Positions 9,109 through 16,588 of a stretch of 38,796 nucleotides of DNA are shown piece by piece (position 1 is the stretch's first letter; each line of letters begins with the position of its first letter). The stretch spans positions 1 through 38,796 of the forward strand of contig NZ_QWKK01000012.1 in NCBI RefSeq assembly GCF_009911695.1. Direction: 5' to 3'. Source of the stretch: Enterorhabdus sp. P55. GTDB lineage: Bacteria > Actinomycetota > Coriobacteriia > Coriobacteriales > Eggerthellaceae. The notes beneath the pieces are model-generated. The model was not told the origin of the DNA and ran no database searches. It saw nothing but the letters and a program-made list of their open reading frames with translations. Both the position numbers and the translations under genes were made by a program.

Positions 9109-9162
9109 CGGTTCCTCATTTCACTCGTCTGTAGGCGTAATGCTCATTTTTCCTGAATCTTA

Positions 9163-9190
9163 TTGTGCATATGGCATATCTCATTATAGC
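9163..9190 (+). promoter_or_regulatory. Candidate promoter with internal dyad for the methyltransferase operon
   Basis: TTGTGC at 9163-9168 and TATAGC at 9185-9190 are 16 bases apart, in an AT-rich stretch rare in this window. The dyad ATATGGCATAT (9169-9179) fills the spacer and could be the operator for the divergent PucR-type regulator. A short hairpin (9208-9213 with 9221-9226) lies in the presumed leader. Confidence 0.45.
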
Positions 9191-9250
9191 GCGGCGCTTC
9201 CTATGATGGCCCTAAGGCCCAGGGCCGAGGGGACGAGAGAAGGGAGCGTC

Positions 9251-10243
9251 ATGCTCACGAAGCGACAGAACTTCATCGAGTGCATCACCGGGGGCAACCC
9301 CGACCGGTTCGTCAACCAGTACGAGGCGCTGGCCATGATCGCGCCGAGCCCGCTCAGCGACAAGTCGCACCTGGCGAGCGACGGCTACCTCATCGACGCG
9401 TGGGGCTGCTACCAGGGCAAGGTGGCCGGCGAGCCCGGCTTCTTCCCGTACCACGACCTGGAGCACCGCGTCATCACCGACATCTGCGACTGGCGCAGCC
9501 AGGTGAAGATCCCCGGCGACCCGGACATCCCCGAGTTCTGGGAGCCCTTCGCCCAGCAGGCCGAGGCCGTCGATCGCACCGAGCAGCTGGTCTGCAGCGC
9601 GGTGATGCCGGGCATCTTCGAGCGCTGCCACCATCTGGGCGAGATCACCGAGACCCTCATGAACTTCTACGAGGAGCCCGAGGCCATGCACGAGCTCATC
9701 GACGAGATCGTGGCCTGGGAGCTGCGCCTGGCCGACGCGCACCTCAAGTACCTCAAGCCCGAGGTGCTCTTCCACCACGACGACTGGGGCACTCAGATCT
9801 CCACCTTCCTGTCGCCGGAGATGTTCGAGGAGTTCTTCCTCGAGCCCTACAAGACGGTTTACGGCTACTGGAAGGACCACGGCGTGCAGTACGTGATCCA
9901 CCACTCCGACTCCTTCGGCGAGACGCTCGTGCCCTACATGATCGACATGGGCGTGGACGTGTGGCAAGGCGTCATCAGCTCGACAAACGACATCCCCAAG
10001 CTCGTCGACGAGTACGGCGGGCAGATCTCGTTCATGGGCGGCGTGGAGTCCCAGCTCATCGACAAGCCCGACTGGACTGAGGAGGAGGTGGCTGCCGAGG
10101 TGGAGCGTGCCCTCACCTCGGTGAACCGCACGAAGTTCTTCATCCCGTCGCTCACCTCGGGCCTCAACAACAGCGGCTACCCGGGCGTCTACCAGGCGGT
10201 CACCGACGAGATTGCCAAGCTGAGCCCGCGGTTCTTCGCCTAG
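9251..10243 (+). CDS. Uroporphyrinogen-decarboxylase-fold methyltransferase (corrinoid methyltransferase I type)
   Basis: 330 residues, HemE/MtaA/MtbA superfamily (URO-D fold). Members next to corrinoid proteins move a methyl group between a substrate and the cobalt of a corrinoid protein. Visible marks are FHHDDWGTQ around residue 175, HHSD at 217-220 near the position where MtaA-type enzymes carry the zinc motif H-x-C, and the barrel-end FMGGVESQ. Because the HNC...C zinc set of the 12110 enzyme is absent, it is better read as the substrate-specific methyltransferase I. The ATG at 9251 follows AGAAGGGAG; upstream in-frame starts overlap the promoter region. It is a close paralogue of the gene at 15307. 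The methyl donor is unknown. Confidence 0.85.
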   Translation: MLTKRQNFIECITGGNPDRFVNQYEALAMIAPSPLSDKSHLASDGYLIDAWGCYQGKVAGEPGFFPYHDLEHRVITDICDWRSQVKIPGDPDIPEFWEPFAQQAEAVDRTEQLVCSAVMPGIFERCHHLGEITETLMNFYEEPEAMHELIDEIVAWELRLADAHLKYLKPEVLFHHDDWGTQISTFLSPEMFEEFFLEPYKTVYGYWKDHGVQYVIHHSDSFGETLVPYMIDMGVDVWQGVISSTNDIPKLVDEYGGQISFMGGVESQLIDKPDWTEEEVAAEVERALTSVNRTKFFIPSLTSGLNNSGYPGVYQAVTDEIAKLSPRFFA

Positions 10244-10289
10244 TTCTGCCCCTTACGACGTATACGACCGATCACCGAGGAGGAATGCC

Positions 10290-11279
10290 ATGGAAATGAC
10301 CCCGCGCGAGAACATGATGGCCATCTACGAGGGAAGGCAGCCGGAGTACTACGGCGACTTCCAGTGGGCCGTCAAGATCATGATCGACCCCATCTGGAAG
10401 AGCGACTCGATGCCCAAGGACGGACGGGAGCACAAGGACTCCTGGGGCACCGTGTGCGTGAACCCCATTGACGGCGCCGGCAAGCACCCCGTCATCACGC
10501 CCGAGAACGCCGTGGTGACCGACATCACCAAGTGGCGCGAGCAGCTGGTCATCCCGTCGCTTGACGACAAGGACTGGTCGGAGTGCCAGGCCAAGGCCGC
10601 CCAGGTGGATCGCAGCCAGCACTTCCTCGAGTACTTCTGCGCCCAGGGCATCTTCGAACGCTCCCACTTCCTCATGGGCATGGAGGAGGCGTTCTGCGCC
10701 TACCTCGAGGAGCCCGAGGCCATGTTCGAGATGCTCACGGCCATCGCCGACTACAAGAAGCGCCTCATCAAAGAGGCCGCCTTCCACATCCAGCCCGACG
10801 TCATCTTCTTCCAGGACGACTGGGGCTCCAAGCAGAACCTGTTCCTCCCGCCGGATACGTGGCGCGAGATGATCAAGCCGCTGCAGAAGGAGATCGCCGA
10901 CGTCATCCACGAGTGCGGCATGATCTACGTCCACCACGCCGACTGCATCTGCGAGCCCATCGTCGAGGACATGGCCGAGATAGGCGTGGACATCTGGCAG
11001 GGCGTCATCCCGCAGAACGACATCGTGTCCATCCAGGAGCGCCTGGGTGGCCGCATGGCCCTCATCGGCGGCGTGGACGGCCCGGCCATCGACGACCCGG
11101 ACACCACCGACGCCGAGATCATGACCGAGGTGCACCGCTGCGTCGACACCTACTGCCCGGCCGGCCGCTTCTACCCGGGCGCCCCCGCGCACCTGCTGCG
11201 CGAGCCCAACGAGCACCTGGTGGAGGCCGATTTGCGCGTCTACGGCGCCCAGTGGGCCCGCGAGCACCCCATCCGCTAG
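10290..11279 (+). CDS. Uroporphyrinogen-decarboxylase-fold methyltransferase, second paralogue
   Basis: 329 residues of the same URO-D-fold superfamily, clearly diverged from the 9251 and 15307 proteins. It shares the N-terminal start (MTPRENMMAIYEG), the QDDWGSKQNLFLPP segment and the HHADCIC segment at residues 215-221, which supplies His, Asp and two Cys in the region of the zinc site. The C-terminus (PREPNEHLVEAD-like end) differs from the paralogues. The ATG follows GAGGAGGAA, 46 bases after the previous stop. Its partner is probably the corrinoid protein encoded immediately downstream. Different methylated substrates for the different paralogues are plausible but not shown. Confidence 0.85.
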   Translation: MEMTPRENMMAIYEGRQPEYYGDFQWAVKIMIDPIWKSDSMPKDGREHKDSWGTVCVNPIDGAGKHPVITPENAVVTDITKWREQLVIPSLDDKDWSECQAKAAQVDRSQHFLEYFCAQGIFERSHFLMGMEEAFCAYLEEPEAMFEMLTAIADYKKRLIKEAAFHIQPDVIFFQDDWGSKQNLFLPPDTWREMIKPLQKEIADVIHECGMIYVHHADCICEPIVEDMAEIGVDIWQGVIPQNDIVSIQERLGGRMALIGGVDGPAIDDPDTTDAEIMTEVHRCVDTYCPAGRFYPGAPAHLLREPNEHLVEADLRVYGAQWAREHPIR

Positions 11280-11321
11280 AACCCCGAACCACCTCAGACA
11301 CCCAGAGAGAAAGGAACCGCC

Positions 11322-11960
11322 ATGACCATCTACGACGACATCTCCTCCGCCGTTCAGCGCGGCAAGCGCAAGGAGGTGGCGCCGCTCGTGCAGCAGGCGC
11401 TCGACGAGGGCTGCGACCCCGTCGCCATCCTCAACGAGGGGCTCATCCCCGCCATGACCATCGTCGGCGACAAGTTCAGCGCCGGCGAGGCCTTCGTGCC
11501 CGAGATGCTCGTGGCCGCCCGCGCCATGGCCGCCGGCACCGAGGTGCTCAAGCCCCACCTGGCCGCGGCCGGGGCGGAGCCGGTGGGCAAGGCCGTCATC
11601 GGCACGGTCAAGGGCGACATGCACGACATCGGCAAGAACCTCGTGCGCATGATGATCGAGTCGAAGGGCTTCGAGGTCACCGACCTGGGCGTGGACGTGG
11701 CGCCCGAGCAGTTCGTGACGTTTTTGCAGGAGCACGACGACGTGGACATCGTGTGCTGCTCGGCGCTGCTCACCACCACCATGCCCGAGATCGGCGCCAC
11801 CATCCGCGCCATCGAGGAGGCCGGCCTGCGCGATAAGGTGAAGGTCATGGTGGGCGGCGCGCCCGTCACCCAGGCCTTCGCCGACGAGGTGGGCGCCGAC
11901 GCCTACACCCCCGACGCCGGCGCCGCGGCGGTGCGCGCCGTCGAGCTGGTGCGGGGGTAG
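11322..11960 (+). CDS. Corrinoid (B12-binding) methyltransferase protein
   Basis: 212-residue methyl carrier of the MtaC/MtbC/MtvC type. An N-terminal helical cap (about 1-85) is followed by a cobalamin-binding Rossmann domain. The D-x-H-x2-G signature is present as D99, H101 and G104 within GDMHDIGKN; H101 would be the lower cobalt ligand. Other expected parts follow: GFEVTDLGVDV, the CCSALLTTTM loop and VMVGGAPVT. It would accept a methyl group from a substrate methyltransferase encoded alongside and pass it to the zinc methyltransferase at 12110. No reductive activator of the corrinoid (RamA/ACE type) is encoded in the window. The ATG is preceded by GAGAAAGGA. Confidence 0.94.
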   Translation: MTIYDDISSAVQRGKRKEVAPLVQQALDEGCDPVAILNEGLIPAMTIVGDKFSAGEAFVPEMLVAARAMAAGTEVLKPHLAAAGAEPVGKAVIGTVKGDMHDIGKNLVRMMIESKGFEVTDLGVDVAPEQFVTFLQEHDDVDIVCCSALLTTTMPEIGATIRAIEEAGLRDKVKVMVGGAPVTQAFADEVGADAYTPDAGAAAVRAVELVRG

Positions 11961-11975
11961 CGGCCCCCGCGCGGA

Positions 11976-12080
11976 GGGCCCCGGGAGGCGGGGCCGGCTC
12001 CGCCCGATTCGCCGCCCCGGGCCGGGACCCGGGGCTCCTTTGGCTTGACCTCGCTGCGCCGGCCCCGCCTCCCGGGGCCC
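11976..12080. repeat. Perfect 23-bp inverted repeat enclosing a second hairpin
   Basis: The arms at 11976-11998 and 12058-12080 are exact reverse complements, 59 bases apart. Between them 12014-12021 and 12028-12035 form a perfect 8-bp hairpin. In RNA this gives a long stem with an internal hairpin between the corrinoid-protein and zinc-methyltransferase genes. It could serve processing, attenuation or differential mRNA stability. I do not recognise a cobalamin riboswitch in it. Confidence 0.7.
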
Positions 12081-12109
12081 GGCCGCAGCCGACGAGGAGG
12101 GAGAATCCC

Positions 12110-13117
12110 TTGGATATGAAGCAGTGGGCCGCGGATCAGATCGCGGCCGAGCGCAAGCAGCCCCTGCCGGTCGTCTCGTTCCCGGCCGTCCAGCCCCTGG
12201 GCATCACCGTGGCCGAGCTCATCGGCGACAGCGGGCGCCAGGCCGAGGCCATGGTGCTCGTGGCGGAGAGGCTCCCCACGGCGGCGAGCGTGTCGTTCAT
12301 GGACCTGTCGGTGGAGGCCGAGGCCTTCGGCTCCGAGGTGCGCGTGACCGACGACGAGGTGCCCACGGTCATCGGCTCTGTCGTCGACGAGGACTCCGAC
12401 CCCGCCGAGCTGGCCGTGCCCGCGGTGGGCGACGGGCGCACGGGGCTCTACGTGGAGGCCGTGCGCGAGGCGGCCTCGCGCATAGGCGACCGCCCCGTGC
12501 TCGCCGGCGTCATCGGGCCGTTCTCGCTGGCGGGGCGCCTCATGGACGTGAACGAGGTCATGGTGCTGTGCTACGAGGAGCCCGAGCTCGTCCACGCCGT
12601 GCTCGAGAAGTGCACGGAGTTCATCCGCGCCTACGCGGGCGCGTTCAAGGAGGCCGGCGCCGACGGCGTGGTCATGGCCGAGCCGCTGGCCGGCCTGCTG
12701 CCGCCCGAGCTCATGGCCGAGTTCTCCACGCCCTACGCGCGCCGGATCGTGGACGCGGTGCAGGACGACGGGTTCATCGTGGTCTACCACAACTGCGGGG
12801 GCTCCGTGGTGGCCGCCGCCGACGCCGTCGCGGCCACGGGCGCGGCGGCCTTCCACTTCGGCAACGCCATCGCCATGGCCGACATCCTGCCCCTCATGCC
12901 CTCCGACGCGCTCGTCATGGGCAACGTGGACCCGGCCGGCCAGATCCGCAACGGCACGCCGGAGTCGGTGCGCGAGGCCACCCTCGCGCTCATGGAGTCG
13001 TGCTCCAAGTACCCCAACTTCATCCCCTCCACCGGCTGCGACGTGCCGCCGATGAGCCCCTGGGAGAACATCGACGCCTTCTTCGCGGCGGTGGACGAGT
13101 TCTACGACGCGCGCTAG
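12110..13117 (+). CDS. MtaA/MtbA-like zinc methyltransferase (methylcorrinoid to acceptor)
   Basis: 335-residue URO-D-fold methyltransferase. It has the full zinc set known from MtaA/MtbA: H227 and C229 in YHNCGG and C310 in STGCDVPP. In methanogens this enzyme transfers the methyl group from the corrinoid protein to coenzyme M; in an acetogen-like bacterium the acceptor is more likely a folate or another thiol, which is inference. The TTG at 12110 is chosen because AGGAGGGA ends seven bases upstream; the ATG at 12116 would be 13 bases away. The gene follows the nested inverted repeat. Of the four methyltransferases here, this is the best candidate for methyltransferase II. Confidence 0.87.
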   Translation: MDMKQWAADQIAAERKQPLPVVSFPAVQPLGITVAELIGDSGRQAEAMVLVAERLPTAASVSFMDLSVEAEAFGSEVRVTDDEVPTVIGSVVDEDSDPAELAVPAVGDGRTGLYVEAVREAASRIGDRPVLAGVIGPFSLAGRLMDVNEVMVLCYEEPELVHAVLEKCTEFIRAYAGAFKEAGADGVVMAEPLAGLLPPELMAEFSTPYARRIVDAVQDDGFIVVYHNCGGSVVAAADAVAATGAAAFHFGNAIAMADILPLMPSDALVMGNVDPAGQIRNGTPESVREATLALMESCSKYPNFIPSTGCDVPPMSPWENIDAFFAAVDEFYDAR

Positions 13118-13235
13118 GCCCGCGTCCCCGGCGCCCCGCCCGCCTACTCGCCTCGCCCCCTCGCCAGGGAGGGCGGGCGCCTTCTCCTTGCGGCCGCGCA
13201 GGGAGGCGGCCGCCTGATTCACGGGAGGAGATCCC

Positions 13236-15224
13236 ATGAAGTACCGCAACCTGTTCGAGCCGGTGTCCATTGCCGGCGTGACCCTGCCCAACCGCTTCGC
13301 CATGGCGGCCATGGGCCCGGTGGGCCTGGGCGACGCCGAGGGCGGCTTCACCCAGCGCGGCATCGACTACTACGTCGAGCGCGCCAAGGGCGGCACCGGC
13401 CTCATCATCACCGGCGTCACCCACGCCGCCAACAACATCGAGACCCACGAGTACCCCTCCACGCCGTCGGCCACCATCAACCCTGCGCACTTCATCCGCA
13501 CGGCCCACGAGATGACCGAGCGCGTCCACGCCTACGGCTCCTGCATCTTCCTGCAGATATCGGCAGGCTTCGGCCGTGTGTACGCCGAGTTTCCCGAGGG
13601 GGAGCTGCCCGTGTCGGCGTCGGCCACCCAGAGCCGCTGGTTCGACCTGGACTGCCGACCGCTCACCGTGGACGAGGTCCACGACATCACGCGCCAGTGC
13701 GGCCAGGCAGCCCGCATCGCCAAGGACGCCGGCTTCGACGGCGTGCAGATCCACGCGGTGCACGAGGGCTACCTGCTCGACCAGTTCGCCATCAGCCTGT
13801 TCAACGAGCGCGACGACGAGTACGGCGGCAGCTTGGAGAACCGCCTGCGCTTCGCCCGCGAGGTGGTGGAGGAGATCAAGGCCCAGTGCGGCGCCGCGTT
13901 CCCCGTCACCCTGCGGTTCTCGCCCAAGAGCTTCATCAAGGGCCTGCGCGACGGCGCGTTGCCCGGCGAGGAGTTCGAGGAGCTGGGCCGCGACGTGGAC
14001 GAGGGCGTGGAGGCCGCCAAGCTGCTGGTGGCCTACGGCTACGACGCCCTGGACGTTGACGTGGGCTGCTACGACGCCTGGTGGTGGAACCACCCGCCGA
14101 TGTACGTGGAGAAGGGGATGTACCGCCCCTTCGCCAAGATGATCAAGGACGCCGTGGACGTGCCGGTCATCTGCGCCGGGCGCATGGACGACCCCGCCAT
14201 GGCCTCGGCCGCCGTCGCCGAGGGCGTCTGCGACCTCATCGGCCTGGGGCGCCCGCTCCTGGCCGACCCCGACTACGTGAACAAGCTGCGCCAGGACGAT
14301 GAGGCCTCCATCCGTCCGTGCCTGTCGTGCCACGAGGGCTGCCTTGGGCGCATGATTCGCTACAAGAACATCTCCTGCGCCGTCAACCCGGCCTGCGCCC
14401 GCGAGCGCTACGCCCGCCTGACCCCGGCCCTCGCCCCCCAGCGCGTGCTGGTGGCCGGCGGCGGCCCGGCCGGCATGGAGGCGGCCCGGGTGGCGGCCCT
14501 GCGCGGCCATGACGTGGTGCTCTGCGAGGCCAAGGGGCGCCTGGGCGGCAACCTGGTGCCCGGCGGGGCGCCGGCCTTCAAGGAGGATGACCATGCCCTC
14601 ATCGCCTGGTACGAGGAGCAGCTGCGCCGCGCGGGCGTGGAGGTGCGCCTGAACGCGCCCGTCACCGCCGAGATGGCGGCTGAGGGCGGCTTCGACCACG
14701 TCATCGTGGCCACCGGGGCCAGGCCGAAGGGCTTCCCCCTGTCGGACGCGCCGCTGCTGGCGGCTGAGGACGTGCTCATGGGCGTTGCTGACCCTGGCCA
14801 TGACGTAGTGGTCATCGGCGGCGGCCTGGTGGGCTGCGAGCTGGCCCTCCACCTGGCCCAGACGGGCCATGCGGTGACTATCGTGGAGGCGCTTGGCGAC
14901 GTGCTCGAGCTCAACGGGCCGCTCTGCCCCGCCAACTTCGAGATGCTGCGCAAGCTGCTTCCTTTCCACGGGGTGCGCGTGCTGACCGAGTCCCAGGCCG
15001 TGGGCTATGCCGACGGCTGCGTGGTGGCGGAGACGCCCGAGGAGGAGGAGGTGAGGGTGCCTGCCGATAGCATGATCGAGTGCGTGGGCTACCGCTCTGA
15101 CGATACGCTCTACGACCAGCTGCGCTTCGCGCGCCCCCTCGTCCACAAGATCGGCGATGCCCGCTCCGTCGCCAACATCATGAGCGCCATCTGGGACGCC
15201 TACGAGCTGGCCAGCTCGCTGTAG
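13236..15224 (+). CDS. NADH:flavin oxidoreductase, 2,4-dienoyl-CoA reductase/BaiCD-like (FMN, 4Fe-4S, FAD)
   Basis: 662 residues with the three-part layout of FadH-type ene-reductases. An N-terminal Old-Yellow-Enzyme barrel (about 1-340) contains IHAVHEGYLLDQF and NERDDEYGGSLENR. Then comes a 4Fe-4S site with C362, C365, C369 and C381. A C-terminal FAD domain starts near residue 404 (VLVAGGGPAGMEA), with a nested NAD(P)-binding motif near 524 (VVVIGGGLVGCEL). The family reduces enones and dienoyl thioesters; relatives also include BaiCD and the trimethylamine/dimethylamine dehydrogenases, so either an ene reduction or an oxidative N-demethylation could fit this operon. The ATG follows GGAGGAGA. 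The spacer before it contains two GCGGCCGC copies that can pair. Confidence 0.92.
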   Translation: MKYRNLFEPVSIAGVTLPNRFAMAAMGPVGLGDAEGGFTQRGIDYYVERAKGGTGLIITGVTHAANNIETHEYPSTPSATINPAHFIRTAHEMTERVHAYGSCIFLQISAGFGRVYAEFPEGELPVSASATQSRWFDLDCRPLTVDEVHDITRQCGQAARIAKDAGFDGVQIHAVHEGYLLDQFAISLFNERDDEYGGSLENRLRFAREVVEEIKAQCGAAFPVTLRFSPKSFIKGLRDGALPGEEFEELGRDVDEGVEAAKLLVAYGYDALDVDVGCYDAWWWNHPPMYVEKGMYRPFAKMIKDAVDVPVICAGRMDDPAMASAAVAEGVCDLIGLGRPLLADPDYVNKLRQDDEASIRPCLSCHEGCLGRMIRYKNISCAVNPACARERYARLTPALAPQRVLVAGGGPAGMEAARVAALRGHDVVLCEAKGRLGGNLVPGGAPAFKEDDHALIAWYEEQLRRAGVEVRLNAPVTAEMAAEGGFDHVIVATGARPKGFPLSDAPLLAAEDVLMGVADPGHDVVVIGGGLVGCELALHLAQTGHAVTIVEALGDVLELNGPLCPANFEMLRKLLPFHGVRVLTESQAVGYADGCVVAETPEEEEVRVPADSMIECVGYRSDDTLYDQLRFARPLVHKIGDARSVANIMSAIWDAYELASSL

Positions 15225-15236
15225 CGCCCCCCCTGC

Positions 15237-15271
15237 GCGGCCCGGCGGTGAGCAGCGCCCCGCCGGGCCGC
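15237..15271 (+). terminator. Perfect 12-bp GC hairpin between ene-reductase and methyltransferase genes
   Basis: 15237-15248 pairs exactly with 15260-15271 across an 11-base loop. No T tract follows and the next gene starts 35 bases later, so it may be a stability or attenuation element rather than a true terminator. Confidence 0.45.
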
Positions 15272-15306
15272 CCGTCCTCCCGAGAAACGAGAAAGGAGCC
15301 GCTCCC

Positions 15307-16299
15307 ATGCTCACCAAGCGGCAGAACCTCATCGAGTGCATCCGGGGCGGGAGCCCCGACCGCTACGTCAACCAGTACGAGGCGTTCGCGCTCATCATGG
15401 CAAGCCCGCTCTCCGACCGCTCCCACCTGGCCGACGAGGGCTACCTCATCGACGCCTGGGGCTGCTACCAGCAGTCCATCCCCGGGCAGCCGGGGCTGTT
15501 TCCCATGCACGACCTGGACCACCGCGTCATCACCGACATCTGCGCGTGGCGCGACCAGGTGAGGGTGCCCGGCGATCTGGACGACCCGGCGTTCTGGGCG
15601 CCCATCGCCGAGCGCGCGGCGGCCGTAGACCGCACGGAGCAGTTCGTGACGAGCGCGGTGTTCCCCGGCGTGTTCGAGCGGGTGCACCACCTGTGCGAGA
15701 TCACCGAGGCCCTGGTCAACTTCTACGAGGAGCCCGATGAGATGCACGCGCTCATCGATCAGATCGTCGACTACGAGCTGCGCCTGGCCGACATGCACAT
15801 CAAGTACGTCAAGCCCGACGCGCTGTTCCACCACGACGACTGGGGCACCCAGATATCGACGTTCCTGGCGCCGGAGATGTTCGAGGAGTTCCTGCTGGAG
15901 CCCTACAAGCGCATCTACGGCTACTGGCGTGACCACGGGGTGGAGCTCATCGTGCACCACTCGGACAGCTTCGGCGAGACGCTCGTGCCCTTCATGGTGG
16001 AGATGGGCGTGGACATCTGGCAGGGCACCCTGCGCACCACCAACGACATCCCGGCGCTCATCGACCGCTTCGGCGGGCAGATCGCGTTCATGGGCGGCAT
16101 CGAGTCGCAGATCGTCGACAAGCCCGACTGGACGCGCGAGGAGGTGCGCGCCGAGGTGGACGCCGCCATCGCGGCGGTGGGCCGCACGACCGGGTTTATC
16201 CCGTGTCTCACCTCCGGCCTGGACTCGAGCGGCTACCCCGGGGTGTACGATGCGGTGAGCGCCGAGATAGACCGCTGCTCGGCGCGCGACTTCGCCTAG
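15307..16299 (+). CDS. Uroporphyrinogen-decarboxylase-fold methyltransferase, paralogue of 9251
   Basis: 330 residues, identical in length to the 9251 protein and alignable without gaps. The MLTKRQN start, WGCYQ, FHHDDWGTQIST, HHSDSFGETLVP (H217, H218, S219, D220) and the C-terminal LTSGLxxSGYPGVY are common to both. It is therefore a duplicated methyltransferase I, separated from its twin by four genes. Differences concentrate in the segment after WGCYQ (QSIPGQPGLFP against GKVAGEPGFFP) and near residues 110-130, where specificity might differ; that is inference. The ATG follows AAAGGAG. The 16312 gene starts 12 bases after its stop, so the two are co-transcribed. Confidence 0.85.
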   Translation: MLTKRQNLIECIRGGSPDRYVNQYEAFALIMASPLSDRSHLADEGYLIDAWGCYQQSIPGQPGLFPMHDLDHRVITDICAWRDQVRVPGDLDDPAFWAPIAERAAAVDRTEQFVTSAVFPGVFERVHHLCEITEALVNFYEEPDEMHALIDQIVDYELRLADMHIKYVKPDALFHHDDWGTQISTFLAPEMFEEFLLEPYKRIYGYWRDHGVELIVHHSDSFGETLVPFMVEMGVDIWQGTLRTTNDIPALIDRFGGQIAFMGGIESQIVDKPDWTREEVRAEVDAAIAAVGRTTGFIPCLTSGLDSSGYPGVYDAVSAEIDRCSARDFA

Positions 16300-16311
16300 G
16301 AGGAACCGCCC

Positions 16312-16494
16312 ATGTGCTACCCCTGCACCCACTGCAACAAGTGCGGCGCCTACTCGGCCCGCGCCAAGTTCGTCTGCGCTGCCTGCGGGGCCGACGTGCC
16401 GCCCGGCGTGCCCGCCTGCCCCGCGTGCGGCGGCAAGAAGCTCACGGCCGTCAAGCTGGAGCCCGCCCCGCCCACGCCCGTCGGCAACGAGTAA
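16312..16494 (+). CDS. Small eight-cysteine metal-binding protein
   Basis: 60 residues with cysteines at 2, 5, 8, 11, 22, 25, 36 and 39, the same order as the first part of the 7069 protein and the 33715 protein. It ends shortly after the last knuckle (CPACGGKK) with a short Pro-rich tail. It could be a double zinc ribbon or a small Fe-S carrier. It is the last gene of the methyltransferase operon, 12 bases after the previous stop, whose spacer supplies the ribosome site (GAGGAA). A strong bidirectional hairpin follows. The function is unknown. Confidence 0.82.
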   Translation: MCYPCTHCNKCGAYSARAKFVCAACGADVPPGVPACPACGGKKLTAVKLEPAPPTPVGNE

Positions 16495-16532
16495 GCTGGG
16501 GCGACCCGCGCCGTCCTCTGCGACGGGCGCCA

Positions 16533-16570
16533 GAAAAGGAAAAGGACCCGTGCGGGTCCTTTTCCTTTTC
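16533..16570. terminator. Bidirectional intrinsic terminator between converging operons
   Basis: A 17-bp perfect stem (16533-16549 with 16554-16570) with loop GTGC. The lower stem is A-rich on the left and T-rich on the right, so each strand ends in a T-rich run. It lies between the ends of the plus-strand methyltransferase operon and the minus-strand ferredoxin gene. Confidence 0.92.
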
Positions 16571-16588
16571 CGGGAGCGTGCTTCCGGC

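Noticed and set aside
9056-9250. Upstream extension of the methyltransferase at 9251
   Set aside because: It runs through the promoter-like region and overlaps the divergent regulator; the paralogue at 15307 begins with the same MLTKRQN as the chosen start.
11961-12109. Cobalamin riboswitch in the corrinoid operon spacer
   Set aside because: The spacer is dominated by a perfect inverted repeat, and I see no conserved B12-box-like sequence. A covariance-model search would settle it.
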